Positions 50,794 through 57,769 of a DNA stretch of 64,000 nt are shown here, in pieces. This DNA is from Phytobacter diazotrophicus. Lineage in GTDB: Bacteria; Pseudomonadota; Gammaproteobacteria; Enterobacterales; Enterobacteriaceae. A model generated the notes under the pieces. It was not told the DNA's origin, made no database searches, and was given only the letters and a program-made list of their open reading frames with translations. Both the position numbers and the translations under genes were made by a program. The stretch covers positions 186,001-250,000 of the forward strand of contig SMDE01000001.1 in the NCBI GenBank assembly GCA_004346725.1, written 5' to 3'. How positions within the stretch are numbered: the first letter of the stretch is position 1; every line of letters starts with the position of its first letter.

Positions 50794-50826
50794 AAACCCG
50801 CCCTCAGTTCATCAGGGCGGGTTTTT
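50794..50826 (+). terminator. Terminator of the lipase/PLD unit
   Basis: Perfect 11-bp arms AAACCCGCCCT (50794-50804) and AGGGCGGGTTT (50814-50824) followed by TT. Confidence 0.92.
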
Positions 50827-50906
50827 AATGAGTCAGGTGCGCATGTAATGGCGTTAGCGTTACATCGTGTGTATTTAATGCTCAGAAAATGAGAGGGCAA
50901 TTAACT

Positions 50907-51071
50907 ATGCCAGTTTCACATAGCATTTCTGCTAAACGCGAAAAGTTAAATTTACGCATCAAACCTGCGAAGCGGGAGCTAATTGATCGTGCCGCGAAAG
51001 CCAGAGGTAAGAACCGAACTGATTTCGTTCTTGACGTTGTCCGCGCAGGCTTCGCACGACTCAAGGAGTGA
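50907..51071 (+). pseudogene. Truncated DUF1778 (TacA-type) antitoxin
   Basis: 54 residues: MPVSHSISAKREKLNLRIKP then a ribbon-helix-helix core ELIDRAAKARGKNRTDFVLD typical of DUF1778 antitoxins (about 90 residues). After VLD the sequence diverges (VVRAGFARLKE) and stops, so the toxin-binding C-terminus is missing. No GNAT acetyltransferase toxin gene follows. A toxin-antitoxin relic, possibly still DNA-binding. Confidence 0.72.
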
Positions 51072-51120
51072 AGCTGCTCTTGGCAAAAACTGCCGCCCAC
51101 ATCGCAGGCGGCAGCGGTCA

Positions 51121-53310
51121 TCAGAACAATACCGAGTAGTTCAGGCCGAAGGTACGACCACGGCCTTTGTAGGTATACAGATTCTCAGCACCGTAGGTTG
51201 GGCTATAAAGGCCCGGTGCGCGTTGTCCCCAGGCGGTGGTGTAATCTTCATCCAGCAGGTTTTCGACGCTAAAGCTCAGCTTGCCCACGGGCAGTACATA
51301 GCTGCCTAACAGGTCAACGGTGTTATAGCCATCGATGTGCTTACCGGCTTCGTCAGAGAGATCAAAGGTCTGGGTACTTTGCAGACGCAGTGTCCAGTCG
51401 CCCGGCGCCCAGGTGACCCATGCGCTCATTTTCGACGGGCTTGCACTGTCGACCGTCAGCTTTTGCCATTTCCCGTCAACGCGGGTTTGCGATTTGATGG
51501 CGTTAAAGTTCGCACCGGTGCTCCACTCACTATCAGTAAAGAAGTAATCCACCTGGCCTTCAACACCATAAATACGACGCTGGTCATCTTCAATATTGAT
51601 GGTCATGTCGGTTTTATTGATGTTGATGGTTTTGTCAGAAAGTGAGTAGTAACCAGCAATTTGGGTGCGCAGATTATCCCCGGTGAAACGCCAGCCCAGC
51701 TCATACGCATCGACTTTGATACCGTCGAGTTTTGAGTCGTTGACGTTCACGCTGTTGACCAGACGATAGTGCCCATTACTCAACTGGTAGGTGCCGGAGC
51801 CGTAGTATTTCGCCAGATCCGGGATCTCAAAGCCTTGTGAGAAGTTAAACCACAACTGCTGGCGATCCGTCAGATGACCCAGAATGCCTGCGTTAAACAG
51901 CAGGTTGTTGTAATCGGTTTTCCCGCCCGGCACCGCGTCGGCTGAGGTGGCTCTGCCTGTGGCAATCGCCTGCTGCTGCGCGTAACCAATAAAGTCATCG
52001 ACCCGGTTTTCTGTGTATTGATAGCGCACGCCGCCGCTCAGAGTAATAGCGGAGATGTCGTAGCTACTTTGCAGGAAAGGGGCGAGGTTGGTGATGCTGT
52101 AACCCGGATAACGCCCGACATTCCAGGCGTTGTCCAGCTTCATGCCACCGCTGGCCGCCGCTTTATTAAGGTCGAAAAATTGCTGGTTGGCGTCGAAAGT
52201 TTCATGTTCGGCATCCACGCCCCATGTCAGGGTTAAATCCTCCAGTGGCTTGCTGTTGATGGTCAGCTTGCCGCCGTAGAAATCGGTCTTTTGCTGCGAT
52301 GCGCCAATACTGGTCACCCGGCCGCCGGAGAGGGTAGGGAAGGGGTAGAACGTCAGGCTTTCATCACGGTAGTAAATCTGTGCGAGCAGGTCCTGGCCCC
52401 AGAAATCGGTGTTGGAATATTGCAGGTTGATCAGGTGGCGCTCGGTGCCCGGAATGCGGTCGGAGTAGAGGTTGTTTTTGTTGTACGCTTTGCCAGAACC
52501 GGTTACCGCCGAGAAGTTCTCGCCGAGGTACAGGCCGTGCTTACCGTCGGATTCACTTTTGTAATACTGAGTGGTGAGCTGCAACTGCTGATGAGCGTCG
52601 ATTTTCAGCGTACCGGTGCCCATGACATCCAGACGGTCTGAGTACTGCAGGCCGGTCTGAGTGTTATCGATATTGACCTCGTTGCCTTTGCCGTCATACC
52701 AGCCGCCAAAGCGCTGGTACGCCACCGACAGACGACCGGATGCATTGTCGTTGCCACCGCTGACCGCCGCCGCGACGTTTTCGTCATTATCGTTATGGCT
52801 GTTAAAGCCCGTCTTCATGCCGGTCTGAAACTCGACTTCTGTTTCCGGCTGGCCTTTTTTAGTCACGATATTGATCAAACCACCGGTACTGCCGCCGCCA
52901 TAGAGGGCGGTTGCGCCGGAGATAACTTCAATGCGGGCGATATTAAATGGATCGATTGAATCAAGCTGGCGGCTGTCGCTGCGCGAGGAGTTTAAACGCA
53001 CGCCGTCGACCATCACCATCATCGAACGACCACGCATATTCATACCGTAGTTGGTGCGGCCCTGGCTGCTGACATCCATACCGGGAATCAACTGCGCCAG
53101 CACCTCTTTGAACTCTTTACCGCCCTGAACCTGCTGTTCAATTTCCGCCTGTTCAATGACCCAGGTGGTCTGCGCCATGTCGGTAATGCTGTGATTCGCA
53201 CGGCTGGCGGCCACCACCAGTGTCTCTTCTTTTTGACCTTCAGCTGCGGCATTTGCGTTTAACATCATCAGTAAACAAGGACTTAACGTCCAAAAGTAAC
53301 GAGGTTTCAT
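51121..53310 (-). CDS. iutA: IutA-like TonB-dependent siderophore receptor
   Basis: 729 residues with a signal peptide (ending about residue 22), a TonB box (EETLVVAA), a plug domain (GRTNYGMNMRGRSMMVMVDGVRLNSSRSDSRQLDSIDPFNI in pieces) and a 22-strand barrel ending in Phe (GLNYSVLF). It follows the aerobactin receptor IutA closely over its length, so hydroxamate/aerobactin-type ferric siderophores are the expected ligands. No iucABCD biosynthesis genes are next to it, so it is an orphan receptor that would use exogenous siderophore. Fur boxes lie upstream. Confidence 0.87.
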   Translation of the reverse strand: MKPRYFWTLSPCLLMMLNANAAAEGQKEETLVVAASRANHSITDMAQTTWVIEQAEIEQQVQGGKEFKEVLAQLIPGMDVSSQGRTNYGMNMRGRSMMVMVDGVRLNSSRSDSRQLDSIDPFNIARIEVISGATALYGGGSTGGLINIVTKKGQPETEVEFQTGMKTGFNSHNDNDENVAAAVSGGNDNASGRLSVAYQRFGGWYDGKGNEVNIDNTQTGLQYSDRLDVMGTGTLKIDAHQQLQLTTQYYKSESDGKHGLYLGENFSAVTGSGKAYNKNNLYSDRIPGTERHLINLQYSNTDFWGQDLLAQIYYRDESLTFYPFPTLSGGRVTSIGASQQKTDFYGGKLTINSKPLEDLTLTWGVDAEHETFDANQQFFDLNKAAASGGMKLDNAWNVGRYPGYSITNLAPFLQSSYDISAITLSGGVRYQYTENRVDDFIGYAQQQAIATGRATSADAVPGGKTDYNNLLFNAGILGHLTDRQQLWFNFSQGFEIPDLAKYYGSGTYQLSNGHYRLVNSVNVNDSKLDGIKVDAYELGWRFTGDNLRTQIAGYYSLSDKTININKTDMTINIEDDQRRIYGVEGQVDYFFTDSEWSTGANFNAIKSQTRVDGKWQKLTVDSASPSKMSAWVTWAPGDWTLRLQSTQTFDLSDEAGKHIDGYNTVDLLGSYVLPVGKLSFSVENLLDEDYTTAWGQRAPGLYSPTYGAENLYTYKGRGRTFGLNYSVLF

Positions 53311-53387
53311 TATTGTGGTAATCCTGATTAATCCAAAGGTACGGCGGCGTTGATTCTCCCGTGCCGCAAGCGCATCACCTTAGTGGT

Positions 53388-53424
53388 GATAGTGATTATC
53401 AAGATGATATGAATTATCGTTACC
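53388..53424 (-). promoter_or_regulatory. Two overlapping candidate Fur boxes upstream of the IutA-like gene
   Basis: Windows 53388-53406 and 53406-53424 match the 19-bp Fur consensus at 14 and 13 positions by hand alignment. They start 78 bases upstream of the start codon, where a promoter is expected. Confidence 0.75.
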
Positions 53425-53529
53425 ATGTAAACAGTTTATGTTAAAAAATATTTCCCTAATGGCATGATTTTTATGTGGTTTATGGTGCGGGAATGTGATG
53501 TTTGGCGAGTCTTTAGAGTTAAAGGGGGG

Positions 53530-53566
53530 GTAGCCCGGATAAGGCGCTTGCGCCGCCATCCGGGAA
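53530..53566. repeat. REP element upstream of the receptor gene
   Basis: TAGCCCGGATAAGGCGC, then CGCCGCCATCCGGGAA: REP palindrome of the same type as at 9255, with one extra C in the right arm. Confidence 0.8.
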
Positions 53567-53622
53567 AGAGAGGGAATGCTCCCCCTCACACCGATTTTCT
53601 GCCTGAAGGAGGAGGGGAAACC

Positions 53623-53643
53623 AAAAGCAAAACCCGCCTTGTG
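53623..53643. repeat. Left copy of the tRNA-Phe-terminator repeat
   Basis: This 21-base segment recurs at 56333-56354 with one extra A there. The right copy is part of the tRNA-Phe terminator. The two bracket the island remnant, so they look like its ends. Confidence 0.6.
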
Positions 53644-53660
53644 TTGTAAGCACACCCGTT

Positions 53661-53795
53661 TTAGTTCCACGCACTTTTTGAGATTTCCGGTTTTTCAGCC
53701 ATCAGACAGTACTCTTCCGGCGTCAGGTTATTCAGGGATTCATGAGGCTGCTCACTGTTATATTCCGTCAGCCAGCACTCTGTTCTGATGAGATT
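53661..53795 (-). pseudogene. 3' relic of an IS3-family transposase orfB
   Basis: The conserved IS3-family OrfB tail is readable on the minus strand: TECWLTEYNSEQPHESLNNL, then TPEEYCLMAE, ending KSAWN with a stop at 53661-53663. Upstream of the Thr-Glu-Cys-Trp the homology stops abruptly, so only about 40 codons remain. Different IS from the one at 55091. Confidence 0.8.
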
Positions 53796-53889
53796 GTAAG
53801 GCGTGATGCTCCGTGAGATTACACGTCGGCCAAAAAAGGCTCTGGCCCGGAGAAGTGACATTAACGATGAACCCGTGGTACAGGTTCAG

Positions 53890-53923
53890 AGGCCCGATAC
53901 CAGGATGGATCGGGCCTTTTTTA
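53890..53923 (+). terminator. Strong intrinsic terminator in the island remnant
   Basis: Arms AGGCCCGAT (53890-53898) and ATCGGGCCT (53909-53917) followed by six T. No obvious gene reads into it on the plus strand; it may belong to a lost gene or small RNA. Confidence 0.8.
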
Positions 53924-53956
53924 TTCTAGAAATTTAAAAAATTGATTATGTATCTT

Positions 53957-54703
53957 TTAGTTTAATAAAAAATTTATATGTCCCGGCATGCACAATTCCA
54001 CACTAAGACTTGATGGTTCAATACTATTTGAAACAAAGGATGTATGGCTATTATTGTTTCTTAATAGATCAAATACTTCTTTTGCTTCTATTATGTATTT
54101 TTTCACTTCATTTTCTGGAATTTTCATCTTCATAAGTTGGGCATTGTAAGCTTGCAAAAATGTATTGAACGTGATTTTATTAACATCAACACTGGACTTT
54201 ACCGCAGAAAATGTCATTGCATTCTCTATTTTTTTTGTAATCCCTTCTGCTTCAATATGTCTTTGCCATGCAGTAAGGTCAATTCTAATAATAGAGAGTC
54301 CTTCAACCATTATGTAATAAGAGTGCATTTCTGAAACAGAACCAGTTCCCGCACCGAGAATCGCTGTAATCGCTCCTGACATTAGTTCAGATATTCCATT
54401 GATAATATTATCTGAACCGCCAGCAACAAATTTTTTCACTGCACTGGCAATTTCGGAGACTAGCTTGGATGCGTCGTCCTTAACGTAGGCTCTGGTTTCA
54501 TTGTGCCATGCAATGATGTTTGTGATTGGGATTGTTGGATTTTCAGGAGTACCGGCAGTGCGCAGATAATTTTTAAGCCATTCTTCTTGTAATTGTTTCT
54601 TTTGCTCAGCTAATTCAAATAAGAGATTCAGTGCCAACGTTATTTCTTTCTTTTTATCTGGTGCAGGGTCAAGAGCTTCAATTGCTTTTTTTAATACGGC
54701 CAT
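53957..54703 (-). CDS. Orphan AT-rich protein in the tRNA-Phe island
   Basis: 248 residues, no signal peptide. An N-terminal charged helical part (KKAIEALDPAPDKKKEITLAL; a helix rich in Lys/Glu/Gln at 20-50), a central Gly/Ile/Ser-rich amphipathic segment (GGSDNIINGISELMSGAITA, then ILGAGTGSVSE, residues about 95-130), and a polar C-terminus. Base composition is much more AT-rich than neighbours, suggesting horizontal transfer. No family recognised; a membrane-interacting middle is possible. Ribosome site GAGGTG lies before the ATG. Confidence 0.65.
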   Translation of the reverse strand: MAVLKKAIEALDPAPDKKKEITLALNLLFELAEQKKQLQEEWLKNYLRTAGTPENPTIPITNIIAWHNETRAYVKDDASKLVSEIASAVKKFVAGGSDNIINGISELMSGAITAILGAGTGSVSEMHSYYIMVEGLSIIRIDLTAWQRHIEAEGITKKIENAMTFSAVKSSVDVNKITFNTFLQAYNAQLMKMKIPENEVKKYIIEAKEVFDLLRNNNSHTSFVSNSIEPSSLSVELCMPGHINFLLN

Positions 54704-54939
54704 AATACACCTCTTTATTTTGTGGGGTTCTAGCTCATTTGGAATATTATTGCAATGATGGTTTTTAAAGTGTGACTAATATCTTCTTTGTGTATTTTTT
54801 TGTTTTTAAATCGTTTATTAGTGTGGTGAATTTTTGCGTGTTTTATTATTTATTTTGTGAATTTATTTGCACCTGTTTTAATTGTATAAATAATATTGAT
54901 ACTTCCCATATTGTTAAAAATAATATTATTTACTACCCC

Positions 54940-55045
54940 GTTGTCTCCGACAACAGCCAATGTCCCAGCAATCTGAGAGGGACGCCTTCGGGTGATTGCC
55001 AGCCAAAATCGTCACAGCCTGAGAGACGATGCCTTCGGGCGGTAA
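54940..55045. repeat. Cluster of three hairpins, two with UUCG tetraloops
   Basis: GTTGTC/GACAAC around TCC (54940-54954); GCAATC...GATTGC (54968-54999) enclosing CGCC-TTCG-GGTG; and GCC-TTCG-GGC (55031-55040). The last two share the flanking pattern CTGAGAG-GACGCCTTCGGG / CTGAGAGACGATGCCTTCGGG, so they look like a tandem duplicated RNA element. No gene covers them. They lie directly left of the IS element at 55091. Confidence 0.55.
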
Positions 55046-55090
55046 CCTTGCTTAACCTTTGAAAGCAGGGATCGCAGCAGTGATAAAGGT

Positions 55091-56318
55091 TGAATCGCCA
55101 CGGGTTTAACAGACACCTCGGAGTCATTTAAGATGGCTTAAAGAGAGGTGCCCATGAGCGGTAAGCGTTATCCCGAAGAGTTTAAAATTGAAGCAGTCAA
55201 ACAGGTTGTTGATCGTGGTTATTCTGTTTCCAGCGTTGCAACACGTCTCGATATCACCACCCACAGCCTTTACGCTGGATAAAGAAATACGGTCCGGATT
55301 CTTCCAATAATAAAGAACAGTCAGATGCTCAGGCCGGGATTCGCCGTCTCCAGAAAGAGCTGAAGCGGGTTACCGACGAACGGGACATATTAAAAAAAGC
55401 CGCGGCGTACTTCGCAAAGCTGTCCGACTGAGGTACGCCTTTATCCGTGACAACACCTGTTGCTGGCCTGTTCGCCTGCTCTGTCGGGTGCTGGATGTTC
55501 ATCCCAGTGGCTTTTACGCCTGGCTTCAGCAGCCGCATTCACAACGCCATCAGACAGACCTGAGACTGACAGGACAGATTAAACAGTTCTGGCTGGAGTC
55601 GGGATGCGTCTATGGTTATCGCAAGATCCATCTGGATCTGCGGGATACCGGGCAACAGTGCGGAGTCAACAGAGTCTGGCGACTGATGAAACGTGCCGGG
55701 ATAAAGGCTCAGGTCGGATACCGGAGCCCGCGGGCACGTAAAGGCGAGGCCTGTATCGTGTCGCCCAACAGGCTCCAGCGACAGTTCAATCCGGATGCCC
55801 CGGATGAGCGTTGGGTAATGGACATAACCTACATCAGGACCCACGAAGGCTGGCTGTATCTTGCCGTGGTTGTTGATCTGTTCTCACGCAAAATTATCGG
55901 CTGGTCAATGCAATCCCGGATGACAAAGGACATTGTCCTGAACGCATTGCTGATGGCTGTATGGCGGCGTAATCCCCAAAAACAGGTGCTGGTTCACTCT
56001 GATCAGGGCAGTCAGTATACAAGCCATGAGTGGCAGTCGTTCCTGAAATCACACGGACTGGAGGGGAGCATGAGCCGTCGCGGTAACTGCCACGATAATG
56101 CGGTTGCAGAGAGCTTTTTCCTGTTGCTGAAGCGTGAACGGATAAAGAAAAAGATCTATGGAACGCGGGAAGAAGCCCGCAGCGATATTTTTGATTACAT
56201 CGAAATGTTTTATAACAGTAAGCGTCGGCATGGTTCGAGTGATCAGATGCCACCGACGGAATATGAAAATCAATATTACCGACGGCTCAGAAGTGTCTGG
56301 ATTATCCGTGGCGATTCA
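55091..56318 (+). mobile_element. IS3-family insertion sequence, degenerate
   Basis: 1,228 bases between imperfect terminal repeats: left TGAATCGCCACGGGTTT... (55091) and right end reading TGAATCGCCACGGATAA... on the minus strand (ends at 56318), about 20 of 25 matching. It contains orfA (frameshifted) and orfB with DDE residues. No clear target duplication is seen. The right repeat is mutated so the orfB stop is lost. Confidence 0.88.
55154..55431 (+). pseudogene. IS3-family orfA with a one-base deletion
   Basis: Starts MSGKRYPEEFKIEAVKQVVD, the helix-turn-helix OrfA. The frame breaks at about 55275, where SLYAG-stop replaces the expected SLYAWIKKYG; restoring one G reads on to the normal AAAYFAKLSD-like end at 55431. 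The interval is 278 bases, one short of 93 codons, confirming a single deletion. OrfAB fusion by programmed frameshift is therefore not possible. Confidence 0.85.
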
Positions 56319-56372
56319 GAGTCCGGTCGCAGAAAAGCAAAAACCCGCCTTGTGGGCGGGTTCTCTGAATAA
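55488..56372 (+). CDS. IS3-family transposase OrfB with altered C-terminus
   Basis: The rve/DDE domain is intact in outline: WVMDITYIRTHEGWLYLAVV (first Asp), VLVHSDQGSQYTS (second Asp), and the Glu in DNAVAESFF. The frame is open leftwards to about 55431 (RYAFIRDNTCCW). The usual stop near ...RLRSV is replaced by Trp-Ile-Ile, so the reading frame runs through the right terminal repeat to 56372, two bases before the tRNA 3' end. Likely inactive because OrfA is broken. Confidence 0.8.
   Translation: MLDVHPSGFYAWLQQPHSQRHQTDLRLTGQIKQFWLESGCVYGYRKIHLDLRDTGQQCGVNRVWRLMKRAGIKAQVGYRSPRARKGEACIVSPNRLQRQFNPDAPDERWVMDITYIRTHEGWLYLAVVVDLFSRKIIGWSMQSRMTKDIVLNALLMAVWRRNPQKQVLVHSDQGSQYTSHEWQSFLKSHGLEGSMSRRGNCHDNAVAESFFLLLKRERIKKKIYGTREEARSDIFDYIEMFYNSKRRHGSSDQMPPTEYENQYYRRLRSVWIIRGDSESGRRKAKTRLVGGFSE
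56333..56364 (-). terminator. tRNA-Phe terminator (right copy of the island repeat)
   Basis: On the minus strand, AACCCGCCC and GGCGGGTT arms around ACAA are followed by a T-run, ten bases after the tRNA 3' end. The right copy of the 21/22-base repeat (56333-56354) is contained within it. Confidence 0.85.
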
Positions 56373-56373
56373 G

Positions 56374-56449
56374 TGGTGCCCGGACTCGGAATCGAACCAA
56401 GGACACGGGGATTTTCAATCCCCTGCTCTACCGACTGAGCTATCCGGGC
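56374..56449 (-). tRNA. pheV: tRNA-Phe (anticodon GAA)
   Basis: 76 bases with encoded CCA. The minus strand reads GCCCGGATAGCTCAGTCGG at the 5' end, the anticodon stem-loop GGGGATTGAAAATCCCC with GAA, the T-loop GGTTCGATTCC and 3' GGGCACCA. Next to yqgA and speC, as pheV is in E. coli. A known integration hot spot for islands. Confidence 0.98.
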
Positions 56450-56459
56450 AACGGGGCGC

Positions 56460-56488
56460 ATTAAACCCGATCCGCCTCGCCTCGTCAA
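56460..56488 (-). promoter_or_regulatory. Sigma-70 promoter of tRNA-Phe
   Basis: On the minus strand, TTGACG (56483-56488) and TTTAAT (56460-56465) are separated by exactly 17 bases, ten bases upstream of the tRNA 5' end. Confidence 0.82.
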
Positions 56489-56554
56489 CGAAATTTCTTC
56501 AAATCGTTGCAGACTGCACAATCTATCACCACTTTGCTGATGATGCACGCGAAC

Positions 56555-57274
56555 TCAGGCAAAAAAAGTGGTCCACAGGGCAGAGAGCGGCATCGCAAGC
56601 ACCAGTGCAGGCAGCATATTCGCCACCGCAAACATCTTAATTCCACAAATCCTTAGGCCCGTTGCCAGCAACAGCACGCCGCCTACGGCGGTGAAATCAC
56701 CCATCATCGCGGGTGTGGTCAACGGTAAAATAAGCGTGGCGCAGGTAGCGAGCGTCAGTTGAATAATAAGCATCGGTACGGAGATGAACGCGACGGCAAA
56801 ACCTAACGAAGTCGCGAATATCACCGCCGTGAAAAAATCGAGAAACGCTTTGGCAATCAGTAGGCTTGGGTCACCGGTCATCCCCTCGCGCATGGCGCCG
56901 AAAATCCCGGTGCCACTGGCGCAAAACAAAATGATAATCGCCACCAGGCTTTGGATAAACGATTCGTGAGCATCCAGCGCATGGCTTGCTGAGCGGCGCT
57001 TTTGTACTAATTTACGTAAACCGTTCACCGCGCCGCTGATACCGCGCTCCACATAACAGAGTTCACCTATCAAGGTGCCAACCAGGGTTGCAAGCACCAT
57101 AACGGGCAGATTGACGCATTTAATCACCAGCAAAATGCCGATGCCCAGCGAGGCAAGACCAAAGATCGAGGGCATTGAGGAGCGAACCCGCTCCGGTAAA
57201 CGGTGGCTCAGCAGTGCACCAATCGTTCCCCCCAGCAAAACGGCGGCGGCGTTGATATAAGGTCCTGTTAACAC
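56555..57274 (-). CDS. yqgA: DUF554 membrane protein YqgA
   Basis: 239 residues from the GTG at 57274 (MLTGPYINAAAV) with GGAGA before it; the longer frame to 57322 lacks support. A six- or seven-helix inner-membrane protein with GGTIGALLSHRLPERVR near the start and CASGTGIFGAMREGMTGDPS in the middle. Function unknown; same gene order with speC as in E. coli. Confidence 0.94.
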   Translation of the reverse strand: MLTGPYINAAAVLLGGTIGALLSHRLPERVRSSMPSIFGLASLGIGILLVIKCVNLPVMVLATLVGTLIGELCYVERGISGAVNGLRKLVQKRRSASHALDAHESFIQSLVAIIILFCASGTGIFGAMREGMTGDPSLLIAKAFLDFFTAVIFATSLGFAVAFISVPMLIIQLTLATCATLILPLTTPAMMGDFTAVGGVLLLATGLRICGIKMFAVANMLPALVLAMPLSALWTTFFA

Positions 57275-57514
57275 GTTTTTTCTCCAGAGGTTTTGCGAAC
57301 ACAACTGCATAGTATGACGCAACGAAGCACATTATTATGCCCGATTAATGCGGGTAATAACTGTATTTAGCTTTTGAATATAATTACTTACGAAAATCAT
57401 TAAAAAGGCAATTGCATTATGTTGCATTTGGCCTTCGCTTCGTTGGTTGCACCTGCGAAAAAATGATGACATGATTGCGCGAATTTTCTTCACAACCTCA
57501 CGGGGACACCTGAA

Positions 57515-57610
57515 ATGACGCAGATTTTATCGCTCATACAGAGACGCCGCGCCACGCTGCGAACGTGCACCCGTTCAGTTTTATCCCATACTACACTCAC
57601 CATGCGGTGA
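57515..57610 (+). CDS. Possible arginine-rich leader peptide upstream of speC
   Basis: A 31-codon frame, MTQILSLIQRRRATLRTCTR then SVLSHTTLTMR, starts after GGGGACACCTGAA. It has seven arginines, including a triplet. A perfect hairpin, CTCACC (57596-57601) and GGTGAG (57606-57611), overlaps its stop codon. By analogy with SpeFL, the ornithine-sensing leader of speF, it could regulate the decarboxylase gene 159 bases downstream. Conservation was not checked, so it may be chance. Confidence 0.35.
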   Translation: MTQILSLIQRRRATLRTCTRSVLSHTTLTMR

Positions 57611-57769
57611 GGCTACCGTACGCTCACTTCAGGACAACATTAAAATCAGAGTGTATCTGCTTTTACTGATGTCTGGCGGTCGGAGCGGGTTCCAGTCAGA
57701 CACGTTCGTTGGGTAAGGCGACTGCTTTGCCCGGGGCCTTTTCTTCCCCTGAAACGGGTATCTGTGCTT

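Noticed and set aside
54940..55045. TPP or glycine riboswitch suggested by the CTGAGA motif
   Set aside because: The remaining conserved riboswitch elements are missing and no thiamine or glycine gene follows.
54772..55062. 96-residue Phe/Cys-rich frame in the island
   Set aside because: Runs into the hairpin cluster and has no start signal; likely chance in AT-rich DNA.
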